NCBI GenBank assembly: GCA_015488885.1 | Contig: WFMW01000004.1 | Location: forward strand, 1 to 58,920 | Reading direction: 5' to 3' | Source of the DNA: Gammaproteobacteria bacterium | GTDB taxonomy: Bacteria > Pseudomonadota > Gammaproteobacteria > SZUA-229 | Length of the DNA stretch: 58,920 nucleotides | Part shown: piece by piece, positions 8,229 to 17,996 of the stretch | Position numbering within the stretch: position 1 is the stretch's first letter | Layout: each line of letters begins with the position of its first letter | Program-made: the position numbers and the translations under genes | Notes under the pieces: generated by a model | The model's database searches: none | What the model was told of the DNA's origin: nothing | What the model saw: only the letters and a program-made list of their open reading frames with translations

Positions 8229-8777
8229 CTAGTCGCTAAAAAGTTCCATGTCTGTTGCAGACTTAATATAATTCCTGGCACGATGCAGACGCGATTTCAG
8301 GGTTCCCAGGGGCGTTTGCAGAATATCTGCCAGTTCAGTAAGGGTATAACCTTCCGCATCATGCAACATCATTACCACACGCTGCTCATCGTTCAGGCCA
8401 TCCATAGCCTTGAGTATAACGCTCTGTTGCTGGGTTAATTCGGCCTCCTCATAGGGTGTTTTGTCCACCGCAACCGTATCATCGGGTATTTCAACAGGAC
8501 TGATAATTTTGAGTTTACGCTGTTCTTTACGGTAACTATCAACATATAGATTATATAATGAGCGAAATAACCAGGGCTGCAGCGATTCAACCTGCTCCAG
8601 CTCTTTCAACTTGAGGAAAAGTTTACTCAATAACAATTGCAGCAAATCCTCTGCGTCATCAGCACTTTTACATAAGCGGCAGGCAAACCGGTGTAGCTGA
8701 CTAATATAGGGTGCTATCAGTTGTTCAAAACGGTCGGCAGGCTTTTTACGGGCCTGAAATAGTTTAATAATACTCAT
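8229..8777 (-). CDS. ECF-type RNA polymerase sigma factor
   Basis: The 182-residue protein has a sigma-70 region 2 (RFACRLCKSADDAEDLLQ) and a region 4 helix-turn-helix (YTLTELADILQTPLGTLKSR). It heads a co-oriented series of genes reaching to apbE at 1351. An ECF sigma factor normally autoregulates and drives envelope-related genes, so the downstream exported proteins are its likely targets. This is inferred from gene order, as I found no clear shared promoter motif. The start at 8777 gives the usual length. Confidence 0.92.
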   Translation of the reverse strand: MSIIKLFQARKKPADRFEQLIAPYISQLHRFACRLCKSADDAEDLLQLLLSKLFLKLKELEQVESLQPWLFRSLYNLYVDSYRKEQRKLKIISPVEIPDDTVAVDKTPYEEAELTQQQSVILKAMDGLNDEQRVVMMLHDAEGYTLTELADILQTPLGTLKSRLHRARNYIKSATDMELFSD

Positions 8778-8877
8778 TGATGTCTATTATAATACATTAT
8801 GCTAACTGTTGATGATCAGTAGTGATTACTCATCAGACGATTCACTTGACGATTAACCAGACTAACTCGGAGATATT

Positions 8878-9885
8878 ATGCAAATAGGTATGCTGGGTCT
8901 TGGACGTATGGGGGCAAATCTTGCTCGCCGTTTAATGAAAGGCGGACATGATTGTGTGGTTTTCGATACCGATGCCCATTCAATTGCCGCACTGGAAAAA
9001 GACGGGGCGACTGGCGCAACCACTATTACTGAATTTATTAACAAACTTCATCCACCTCGTGCTATCTGGATTATGGTTCCTGCTGCCGTGGCAGGTACTG
9101 TGGTTGAGGAGCTTGCGGTACAGTTACAGGCTGATGATATTATTATTGATGGCGGTAATTCTTATTACAAGGATGATATGGCACGCGCAAAGCAACTTGC
9201 GACACAAGGCATTCATTATGTTGATATTGGTACCAGTGGTGGCGTCTGGGGACTGGAGCGAGGTTACTGTCTGATGATTGGTGGTGAGAAAGCCGTTGTC
9301 AGCCATCTCGATCCGATATTTAAGACTATTGCACCAGGTATGGGTGAAATTGAACGCACCACCGGGTGTACCGGCGAGGCATCAACATCTGAGCAGGGTT
9401 ACTTACACTGTGGCCCTAATGGTGCCGGTCACTTTGTGAAGATGGTGCATAACGGTATCGAATACGGTATGATGGCAGCCTATGCTGAAGGCATGAATAT
9501 TCTCCACCATGCCAATATCGGCAGCCAGCATCATGATGTGGATGCCGAGACGACACCACTGCAGAATCCGCAGGACTATCAGTTTGATATTGATACTGCT
9601 GAAGTCGCAGAAGTCTGGCGGCGTGGCAGTGTGGTGGCTTCATGGCTGCTGGATCTGATTGCTATATCATTAAAAGACAACCCCGATCTGTCAAACTTTT
9701 CCGGCAGTGTCTCCGACTCTGGAGAAGGCCGCTGGACCAGTATGGCCGCTATCGAAACCGCAACCCCCGCGCCGGTACTTACTGCGGCCTTATTCAGCCG
9801 CTTCGATTCGCGTAACGAAGCAGACTTTGCCAGTAAATTACTGTCGGCAATGCGCTATCAGTTTGGTGGGCATCACGAGAAGTAA
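8878..9885 (+). CDS. gnd: 6-phosphogluconate dehydrogenase, short GntZ-type
   Basis: It oxidatively decarboxylates 6-phosphogluconate to ribulose 5-phosphate. The N-terminal Rossmann motif ([16 protein letters not shown]), the substrate segments GGNSYYKDD and [10 protein letters not shown], and the catalytic stretch [15 protein letters not shown] are all present. At 335 residues it belongs to the short form related to GntZ/YqeC, often NAD+-dependent, rather than the 470-residue NADP form. A GGAG sequence precedes ATG at 8878. The gene is monocistronic and convergent with purA. Confidence 0.95.
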   Translation: MQIGMLGLGRMGANLARRLMKGGHDCVVFDTDAHSIAALEKDGATGATTITEFINKLHPPRAIWIMVPAAVAGTVVEELAVQLQADDIIIDGGNSYYKDDMARAKQLATQGIHYVDIGTSGGVWGLERGYCLMIGGEKAVVSHLDPIFKTIAPGMGEIERTTGCTGEASTSEQGYLHCGPNGAGHFVKMVHNGIEYGMMAAYAEGMNILHHANIGSQHHDVDAETTPLQNPQDYQFDIDTAEVAEVWRRGSVVASWLLDLIAISLKDNPDLSNFSGSVSDSGEGRWTSMAAIETATPAPVLTAALFSRFDSRNEADFASKLLSAMRYQFGGHHEK

Positions 9886-9938
9886 CGGTCGATCTCGAAC
9901 CCGCACACACGATGTACTGCATCCTGAATTGCAGCAAA

Positions 9939-10053
9939 ACAGAAGACGGGGATAGCTATTGTTCAAAGACCGTCAGCCGCATGGATGCGGGTATCGAGCG
10001 TACATGGATGTATTTACAGCGTGTCGTGAACAATAGCTATCCCCGTCTTCTGT
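9939..10053. mobile_element. 115-bp MITE-like element between gnd and purA
   Basis: A 27-bp perfect terminal inverted repeat (arm 9939-9965, matching 10027-10053; core GACGGGGATAGCTATTG) encloses 61 bp. The interior holds two CATGGATG-type words (GCATGGATGCGGG and ACATGGATGT). The plus-strand word CATGGATG also occurs in the element at 33787. The location between two converging genes would let it act as a bidirectional terminator, although no long T-run follows. No transposase is present. Confidence 0.7.
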
Positions 10054-10057
10054 ATTA

Positions 10058-10102
10058 GGAAATTTCCAAACAAGTCTGGATATAGCACATATCAGGTATT
10101 AT
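10058..10102. repeat. Single-arm copy C of the dispersed repeat
   Basis: The words AGGAAATTTCCAAACAAGTCTGGATA match one arm of the AGGGA...CTGAACAAGTCTGGATA family, without a partner arm. It abuts the MITE-like element and ends at the purA stop codon. Confidence 0.45.
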
Positions 10103-11398
<1,296 letters not shown>

Positions 11399-11471
11399 TT
11401 AAACCTGAAAAAATAAAAATATTAAAACCAATGACTGATTCTCACCTTCCTGCGTGAGAACCAGAAAAAAA

Positions 11472-12653
11472 TCAAACCTGTTTCACCTGCCATTGCTCAT
11501 CAATAAAGACTAACTGCTTTTTACATTCCATCGCTTTGGCATCTGCTTCCTGCCCGGGCAGTGCTTCAATAACTGTTTTACCCTGCGCGCGTAATACGCT
11601 GATGGCTTCAGTTAATGCCGCTGTCTGCCTGGCGGGCGCAAAAATCTTTTCAGCGCTGACAAATGACCGACTGGATAAACGAATCAAAACTTTTAGATCG
11701 GTACTGAAACCAACAGCGGCGCGGTTTCGCCCGAATAGCTTACCAATATCATCATAACGCCCGCCACGGGCAATGGCCTGTCCGAATTGCGGAACAAAAG
11801 CGGCAAACACCACACCGGTTTTATAGTGATAACCATGTAGTTCTGCCAGATCAAAATTCATTTGCTGTATGCCGAAACGCTGCTGTAATAAAGTAGCGGT
11901 ATTTTCCAGATAATCAATAGCCTGATGCACACTGTTATCGGCTGCCGACAGGACTTTATGTGCATTGGCTAAAACGCCGATATCACCATTTAAGGCTGGT
12001 AGCTGCGCTAACATGGTGCGCACGGTTTCATCTAGATCAAGTGTCGCAAGCAGTGCATTGATTTCTGTTACTGCCTTGCGCTGCAGCATTTCAAATAACT
12101 GACTTTCGATGCCTTTATCCAGCCCAGCCTGTTTTGCCAGCCCGCGAAAAATATCGACATTGCCAAGATCCAGATAAACATCCTGCACACCAACAGTAGC
12201 AAAAGTATGTAGCATTAAACCCAGTATTTCCACTTCGGACTCGATACCGGCATGACCGTATAATTCGGCACCGACCTGCATGGGGCTTCGGCTGTCACCG
12301 ATTGACTCTGCCCGTGTATGTAGCACAGTACCGATATAGCATAAACGAGTTGGCTGGTTACGATTTAAATGATGGGCATCAATACGGGCAACCATGGGGG
12401 TTATATCTGCCCGTACACCCAGTGTCCGGCCACTTATCTGGTCAACCAGTTTAAAGGTCTGTAAATCCAGATCATGGCCGGTACCGGTCAGCAAGGATTC
12501 GATATGATCAATAAACGGCGGAATCACCAGTTCATAACCCCAGACTGCATAAAGATCAAGCAGGTCACGACGCAGAGTTTCCATCTGTGCAGCGGTTTCT
12601 GGCAGGGTTTCTTCTATTCCTTCCGGCAAAATCCAGTGATGCTTTATTGTCAT
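11472..12653 (-). CDS. hisZ: ATP phosphoribosyltransferase regulatory subunit
   Basis: HisZ is a paralogue of histidyl-tRNA synthetase that complexes with short-form HisG to start histidine synthesis. The 393-residue protein keeps the HisRS-like core (WGYELVIPPFIDHIESLLTG, LGVRADITPMVARI, ARGGRYDDIGKLFG) but lacks a C-terminal anticodon-binding domain. The hflC-DUF2065-hisZ-purA order is a common non-enteric gammaproteobacterial arrangement. It also predicts that this genome has short-form HisG elsewhere. Confidence 0.95.
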   Translation of the reverse strand: MTIKHHWILPEGIEETLPETAAQMETLRRDLLDLYAVWGYELVIPPFIDHIESLLTGTGHDLDLQTFKLVDQISGRTLGVRADITPMVARIDAHHLNRNQPTRLCYIGTVLHTRAESIGDSRSPMQVGAELYGHAGIESEVEILGLMLHTFATVGVQDVYLDLGNVDIFRGLAKQAGLDKGIESQLFEMLQRKAVTEINALLATLDLDETVRTMLAQLPALNGDIGVLANAHKVLSAADNSVHQAIDYLENTATLLQQRFGIQQMNFDLAELHGYHYKTGVVFAAFVPQFGQAIARGGRYDDIGKLFGRNRAAVGFSTDLKVLIRLSSRSFVSAEKIFAPARQTAALTEAISVLRAQGKTVIEALPGQEADAKAMECKKQLVFIDEQWQVKQV

Positions 12654-12685
12654 AGTCAGTTATTGCTTTTATTATTTTGATACAT

Positions 12686-12871
12686 TTAATGTACCAGATA
12701 CAGAATAAGCACCCCGACAAGCATACTGGCAAGACCAATACCACGTAACACTCGGTCAGATAGCTGTGCCGCCTGTGCCATAGCCTGACGCCAGCCTGAT
12801 GGACTCAGAAATGGCAACATGCCTTCGATGACCAGCACCAGTGCCAGTGCAGGAAAAAGTTGTTCCCACAT
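12686..12871 (-). CDS. DUF2065 small membrane protein
   Basis: A 61-residue protein with two hydrophobic helices (LFPALALVLVIEGMLPFL and GIGLASMLVGVLILYLV). It is the DUF2065 protein habitually found between hflC and hisZ or purA. The function is unknown. The spacing of nine bases after hflC indicates co-transcription with the HflKC membrane complex. Confidence 0.88.
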   Translation of the reverse strand: MWEQLFPALALVLVIEGMLPFLSPSGWRQAMAQAAQLSDRVLRGIGLASMLVGVLILYLVH

Positions 12872-12880
12872 GTTAAAACC

Positions 12881-13768
12881 CTATTGATTAACTGTGGTCG
12901 ATTTTCGCTTCCCCAGCGGGTCTTTAAAAAACTGGAAATAATCTGTATCAGGTGATAACAGAAGAATATCACTGGCACTGGAAAAAGTATCTTTATATGA
13001 ATTTAGGCTGCGATAAAACTTATAAAAGGACGGATCCTGATTATAGGCTTTAGCATAAATGTCAGTCGCTTTAGCATCCCCTTCACCTCGGGTAATTTCT
13101 GAATCACGATTCGCCTGGGCAATAATGATCCGGCTTTGTCGATCGGCATCTGCCCGAATACGTTCTGCCGCTTCTGCCCCTCTAGAACGAAACTCCTTGG
13201 CGACACGTTCACGTTCTGCGCGCATCCGCCGATAAACCGATTCGGTTACTCGTGAAGGTAAATCAATTTTCTTGATGCGCACATCGACAACCTGAATACC
13301 CAGCTTTTTGGCTTTTTCCGATGCCCGCGCAGTCATAATTCCCATGATTTCACTACGATCACCAGCAATTACCTCCTGCACTGTACGTTTACCAAATTCA
13401 TCACGTAAGCCATTATTAATATTCTGATATAACAGGCGACCAGCCAGATTCTCATCTCCCTCAGTAGTGATGTAGTACTGGGCAACATTTTTAATTCGCC
13501 ATTTCACATACGAATCAACAATCAGATCTTTTTTCTCTAATGTCAGAAAACGTTCAGGTTTCTGGTCAATAGTAAGGATGCGCCGGTCAAACTTACGCAC
13601 ATTATTGATAAACGGGATTTTAAAGTGAAGCCCCGGTTTATAATCGGACTCCATAATGGCACCAAATTTAAACAGGATGGCTGTTTGCCGCATATCAACC
13701 GTAAAAACGCTTAACCAGATCAGCAAGACAATGACGGGCAAGCCAAATTTAAGTATATTCATAGACAT
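12881..13768 (-). CDS. hflC: HflC, subunit of the FtsH modulator complex
   Basis: A 295-residue SPFH/prohibitin-family protein with one N-terminal membrane helix (LKFGLPVIVLLIWLSVF). The large periplasmic domain includes the prohibitin core (FKFGAIMESDYKPGLHFKIPF) and the coiled-coil stretch rich in Glu, Arg and Ala. With HflK it forms a cage around FtsH and tunes membrane protein degradation. Its ATG overlaps the hflK stop (TAATG), giving coupled translation. Confidence 0.97.
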   Translation of the reverse strand: MSMNILKFGLPVIVLLIWLSVFTVDMRQTAILFKFGAIMESDYKPGLHFKIPFINNVRKFDRRILTIDQKPERFLTLEKKDLIVDSYVKWRIKNVAQYYITTEGDENLAGRLLYQNINNGLRDEFGKRTVQEVIAGDRSEIMGIMTARASEKAKKLGIQVVDVRIKKIDLPSRVTESVYRRMRAERERVAKEFRSRGAEAAERIRADADRQSRIIIAQANRDSEITRGEGDAKATDIYAKAYNQDPSFYKFYRSLNSYKDTFSSASDILLLSPDTDYFQFFKDPLGKRKSTTVNQ

Positions 13769-14955
13769 TAACGAGACCCTCTGCTGCGTAAATCACCTGT
13801 TCGTGTACGTTGATTCTGCTGTACAAGCCGCCGTTTTTTCAATAAATGCAGACTTTGCCGTTGCTTTATAGCTTTAATGCTGTTCGATAAGGAAGCATCT
13901 ACAGATTTACCTGACATTAATTTATCCAGCGGTAAATACAGCAAATTATTATTGCCGGATGTATCAATCAACACCTTGGAACTATTGCTTAACACTGAAT
14001 CCATTGCATCCAGATATAACCTTTCCCGGGTAACAGCTGGTGATTTTTTGTAAGCAACAAGTAGCTGGCTGAAACGTTTCGCTTCACCCTGTGCATTATC
14101 GACAACCTCACTCTTATAAGCTTCTGATTCTGCACGTATGCGTGCAGCATCACCGCGTGCTTTTGGAATCACGCCATTACTATAAGTCTGGGCTTCATTT
14201 TTTAGCCTTTCTTCATCCTCACGCGATTGTGTTACATCATCAAAGGCATCTTTTACCGCTTCCGGTGGACGTGCATGTTTAATATTAACTTTAATAACAT
14301 GAATACCGGTTCCATAACTGTCCACAATTTTTTGAATCAGATCTTTCACCTGTACTGATATTTGTGCGCGGCCATCGGTAATGACAAAATCCATCTTGGC
14401 ACGGCCAATGCTCTGGCGTATTGCACTTTCAGTTGCCTGTTCCAGCGTAATCTCGGGCGCGCGCACATTAAACAGATAGTTCGTCGCATTATCTACCTGA
14501 TATTGCACCGAACCTTCAAGATCAACGATATTTTCGTCCTGCGTCAACATGGTGGCACGCAAAGGCACAGTATGCACCTTGTTAATATCAACTTTAATCA
14601 CGGATTCAATCGGTGCGGGTAAATGCCAGTGCAAACCTTCCTGAGTAGTCTCAATATGTTTACCAAAACGCAAGACAACACCACGTTCAGCCTGTTCAAC
14701 TTTATAGAAACCTGTTGCACCCCAGAACAGTAGTAGCAAAATGACCACAATACTGATGCCGATAGTGCCACCCGAACCGGAAGAAGAACGACCACCACGA
14801 CCGCTGCCACCACCTTTGCCGCCAAATATCATACCAAATTTTTTCTGCAGGGTTTTAAATAACTCATCCAGATCGGGCGGTCCCTGGTTTCCACCACGTT
14901 TACCACCTCCCCAGGGGTCTTTATCACCATTACCGCCGGGTTCATTCCAGGCCAT
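13768..14955 (-). CDS. hflK: HflK, subunit of the FtsH modulator complex
   Basis: The 395-residue partner of HflC. It begins with the characteristic cytosolic Gly/Pro-rich tail (MAWNEPGGNGDKDPWGGG...). A membrane helix lies near residues 70-90 (GISIVVILLLLFWGATGFY), followed by the SPFH domain (GVVLRFGKHIETTQEGLHWH). The gene follows hflX by 216 bp, a wider gap than usual. The gap contains AGGAGCCTGTTG at 15027, which resembles a MITE end seen at 33787. Confidence 0.97.
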   Translation of the reverse strand: MAWNEPGGNGDKDPWGGGKRGGNQGPPDLDELFKTLQKKFGMIFGGKGGGSGRGGRSSSGSGGTIGISIVVILLLLFWGATGFYKVEQAERGVVLRFGKHIETTQEGLHWHLPAPIESVIKVDINKVHTVPLRATMLTQDENIVDLEGSVQYQVDNATNYLFNVRAPEITLEQATESAIRQSIGRAKMDFVITDGRAQISVQVKDLIQKIVDSYGTGIHVIKVNIKHARPPEAVKDAFDDVTQSREDEERLKNEAQTYSNGVIPKARGDAARIRAESEAYKSEVVDNAQGEAKRFSQLLVAYKKSPAVTRERLYLDAMDSVLSNSSKVLIDTSGNNNLLYLPLDKLMSGKSVDASLSNSIKAIKQRQSLHLLKKRRLVQQNQRTRTGDLRSRGSR

Positions 14956-15171
14956 ATGTTTCTCCAGATTATCTCATAACTTGATTGATTAAATTAACGG
15001 CAACCGTTGGCAACCGCACTAATATCAGGAGCCTGTTGTACGTGCCCCGGACAGATTTCTGGCCATTTTACCTGAATATTGCGTGAAGAAAATAAATTTA
15101 ATAAATATATTTTATATATGAAGATATTTCAATATGTATTCCAACATGACGATGGCCAAGGAGCCTCTTAA

Positions 15172-16458
15172 TTAGCACAATACTGCCTGCATAAAAAGAT
15201 ACTCGGCATCATCAAAGGCTTTCAGATCACGCTGACGCATTCGTACGGCAAGATGAAAACAGCCTCGTTCATCAATGGTTTCCTGTTCTACCGCACCCAT
15301 CTCAAATAAACGTGCCCGCAGCCGCGTCTGTTCGGGCTGCAAACATAGTTCGCCGGCAACCATATTTTCACGAAAACGCTCAAGCAATGCCTGTTTTAAC
15401 AGATCCAGCCCGGCTCCAGTTTGCGCCGATAACCAGATACGTTTAATCTGCCCGTCATCCCCCCTGTCAACACGCGGCGATGTACCGGACAGGTCAATCT
15501 TATTCATTACCTGAATACAGGGCACCTGGTCGGCGTGTATCTGTTTAAGTACCGAATCAACCTCGTGGATATTTGCCTGCCTGTTGTCATCAGCTGCATC
15601 AATCACATGTAACAATAGTTGCGCCTCTGTCGTTTCCTGCAAAGTGGATCGAAAGGCCTCAACCAGATCATGAGGCAGGTGACGGATAAAACCCACTGTA
15701 TCAGCAAAAATGACCGTCAGATCCTTGCTTAATATTAATCGTCGCAGGGTCGGATCCAGAGTGGCGAACAGTTGATCCTGGACATAAACATCATCTTCAG
15801 TCAGGCGATTAAACAGACTGGACTTGCCTGCATTGGTATAGCCAACCACGGAAATCGTGGCAACTTCGGCTTTCTGGCGTGACTGCCTCCCCTGCTGGCG
15901 TTGTTTACGGACTTTTTCCAGGCGTTTATTAATCTGCTTTATACGAATAGACAACAGACGACGGTCGGTTTCAAGCTGAGTCTCGCCCGGCCCGCGAAGA
16001 CCGATACCACCTTTTTGGCGCTCCAGATGCGTCCAGCCACGCACCAGCCGGGTTGACAGATGTTTTAACTGAGCCAGTTCTACCTGCAATTTACCTTCAA
16101 AAGTACGTGCACGTTGAGCAAATATATCGAGGATTAATCCGGTGCGATCCAGCACTCGACATTCAATCATTTTTTCCAGATTACGTTCCTGTGATGCCTG
16201 CAAGGCATGATTAAACAAAACCAGATCAGCATCGTACTGCTCAACCAGTTGATGAATCTCCTTTGCCTTACCACTACCTATAAAATATTTTGGATCTGGC
16301 CGCTGTCGGCTGCTGGTTGCAATAACCAGTATTTGTGCACCTGATGACAATACCAGTTGCTGAAATTCAGCCAGGTCTTCACGATGTGATTCATCATGCA
16401 CATCCATATGAACCAGAATAGCGCGCTGACCTATTTGTGCCCGTTCTTTATCTAGCAT
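15172..16458 (-). CDS. hflX: HflX ribosome-associated GTPase
   Basis: HflX splits or rescues stalled ribosomes under stress. The 428-residue protein has the N-terminal HflX domain, including GSGKAKEIHQLVE and GPGETQLETDRR. The GTPase domain carries G1 GYTNAGKSSLFN, G3 DTVGFIRHLP and G4 NKID. It follows hfq after a hairpin terminator, as in many gammaproteobacteria. Confidence 0.97.
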   Translation of the reverse strand: MLDKERAQIGQRAILVHMDVHDESHREDLAEFQQLVLSSGAQILVIATSSRQRPDPKYFIGSGKAKEIHQLVEQYDADLVLFNHALQASQERNLEKMIECRVLDRTGLILDIFAQRARTFEGKLQVELAQLKHLSTRLVRGWTHLERQKGGIGLRGPGETQLETDRRLLSIRIKQINKRLEKVRKQRQQGRQSRQKAEVATISVVGYTNAGKSSLFNRLTEDDVYVQDQLFATLDPTLRRLILSKDLTVIFADTVGFIRHLPHDLVEAFRSTLQETTEAQLLLHVIDAADDNRQANIHEVDSVLKQIHADQVPCIQVMNKIDLSGTSPRVDRGDDGQIKRIWLSAQTGAGLDLLKQALLERFRENMVAGELCLQPEQTRLRARLFEMGAVEQETIDERGCFHLAVRMRQRDLKAFDDAEYLFMQAVLC

Positions 16459-16500
16459 TTAAATTCTATTGATATATTTTCGATGTTTTTTCACAATCGC

Positions 16501-16527
16501 AATAAAAATGGCCGCATCTGCGGCCAT
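16501..16527 (-). terminator. Rho-independent terminator after hfq
   Basis: Reading the minus strand, ATGGCCGCAGATGCGGCCAT (16527-16508) forms an eight-base-pair GC-rich stem with a four-base loop, followed by TTTTATT. It lies between the hfq stop and the hflX start and would partly separate the two transcription units. Confidence 0.8.
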
Positions 16528-16562
16528 ATTTCAGGAGTACCGAGTTTAAAAACAGAAACCGT

Positions 16563-16817
16563 TCAATCAGCCATGTTACCTGTATGAGTATCCTTGACTT
16601 CTTCCACCCATTTAATCTGCCGCGAAGGCACCACGGTGGAAATAGCATGTTTATAAACCATCTGCGTAACAGTATTTTTCAGTAATACAGCAAATTGATC
16701 AAAAGATTCTATCTGCCCCTGTAGTTTAATACCATTGACCAGAAAGATGGAAACCGGCACCCGTTCTTTACGTAGTGCATTGAGATAAGGGTCTTGCAAG
16801 TGATGCCCTTTTGACAT
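16563..16817 (-). CDS. hfq: Hfq RNA chaperone
   Basis: An 84-residue Sm-like protein that pairs small RNAs with mRNAs. Sm1 ([32 protein letters not shown]) and Sm2 ([12 protein letters not shown]) are intact, with the distal and proximal RNA-binding residues including the YKHA motif. The C-terminal tail is short. I chose ATG at 16817 because a GAGGAG ribosome site lies six bases upstream. The longer frame would need a TTG. Confidence 0.98.
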   Translation of the reverse strand: MSKGHHLQDPYLNALRKERVPVSIFLVNGIKLQGQIESFDQFAVLLKNTVTQMVYKHAISTVVPSRQIKWVEEVKDTHTGNMAD

Positions 16818-16971
16818 AATCAACTCCTCAGTTATTGTTATTATCTATTGTTCGGAGACGTTAGAATATATATCTATTATCTTTTTATTGTAGACAGATG
16901 TTCTGTCAAACAAGTTCAGCGCAACAACGATTAACCATTACCCTGTAATATCAACCCCGTATCATCCGCTT

Positions 16972-17934
16972 CTACAACAATAAAGCGACAAGTTTTTGCA
17001 AAACTTTATCGGTATTTAACTGTGACGGGTCAATAAAATTACACTCAGGCTCTTTTCTCAGCCAGGTCATCTGCCGTTTAGCCAGTTGTACAGTAGCTAT
17101 AATAGCCTTTTCTCGCATGATGTCAAAGCTATATTCACCATCAAGATACGCCCATACCTGCCGGTAACCCACCGCACGAATCGATGGCAGACCAATATGC
17201 AGGTCACCACGCCGACGCAGCGTTTCAACTTCTTCAATAAACCCCTGCTTGAGCATTAAATCAAAACGCTGCGTAATTCGCAGACGTAACCCTACTCTAT
17301 CAGCAGGCATCAGGGCAATTTTCAGGCGTTGGTACGGGAACCGGAAAGCAGCCTGTTTCTGCCAGAAATAGCTTAATGTTTTCCCTGATGAATCATATAC
17401 TTCCAATGCTCTCTTAATCCTTTGTGTGTCATTCTTGTGCAGCCTTCCTGCACTCTGTGGATCGACGGTTTGCAGACGCTCATACATAGCTTCAAGCCCA
17501 TTTTCCCGTTGCTCCTGGTCCAGTTGCAGACGTACGTTTTTATCGATTACCGGCAGATCTGCCATGCCTTTCTGCAAGGCATTAAAATACAGCATGGTAC
17601 CGCCAACCAGTAAAGGTATGTCACCCTGCGTGGTGATTTGTTGCATTAAGCCCATCGCATGATCACGAAACTGACCGGCAGAATAATGATCCCGTGGATC
17701 AATAAAATCAATTAAATGATGCGGTGCATCCGCCAGTGTCCTGTTATCCGGTTTGGCACTGCCAATATCCATTCCTTTATACACCAGCGCCGAATCTACA
17801 CTGACAATCTGAGTCGGGAATGCATGATAAAGCGCAATCGCCAGATCGGTTTTACCGGTCGCCGTTGGCCCCATAATAAAAATACTCAAGGGCGAGTCTG
17901 CTGACTCACCGGGCTGAATAACTAGATTTTCCAT
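16972..17934 (-). CDS. miaA: tRNA dimethylallyltransferase
   Basis: MiaA adds the dimethylallyl group to A37 of tRNAs that read UNN codons. The 320-residue protein has the P-loop IMGPTATGKTDLA, DSALVYKGMDIGSAKPD, the GGTMLYFNAL segment and the C-terminal RAVGYRQVWAYLDG and AKRQMTWLR motifs. In relatives it directly follows mutL. Here a 13-kb defence island separates them. Only 62 bp lie between miaA and the res stop, so transcription may read in from the island. Confidence 0.98.
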   Translation of the reverse strand: MENLVIQPGESADSPLSIFIMGPTATGKTDLAIALYHAFPTQIVSVDSALVYKGMDIGSAKPDNRTLADAPHHLIDFIDPRDHYSAGQFRDHAMGLMQQITTQGDIPLLVGGTMLYFNALQKGMADLPVIDKNVRLQLDQEQRENGLEAMYERLQTVDPQSAGRLHKNDTQRIKRALEVYDSSGKTLSYFWQKQAAFRFPYQRLKIALMPADRVGLRLRITQRFDLMLKQGFIEEVETLRRRGDLHIGLPSIRAVGYRQVWAYLDGEYSFDIMREKAIIATVQLAKRQMTWLRKEPECNFIDPSQLNTDKVLQKLVALLL

Positions 17935-17996
17935 ATAACCAATAAATTGTCAGATAAGTAGCTCACATCTGAACCCCGCAGCATTAATATTTTATA

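Noticed and set aside
9888-9920. Sequence GGTCGATCTCGAACCCGC resembling a tRNA T-arm on the opposite strand
   Set aside because: No acceptor, D or anticodon arm can be assembled around it; it is the flank of the MITE-like element.
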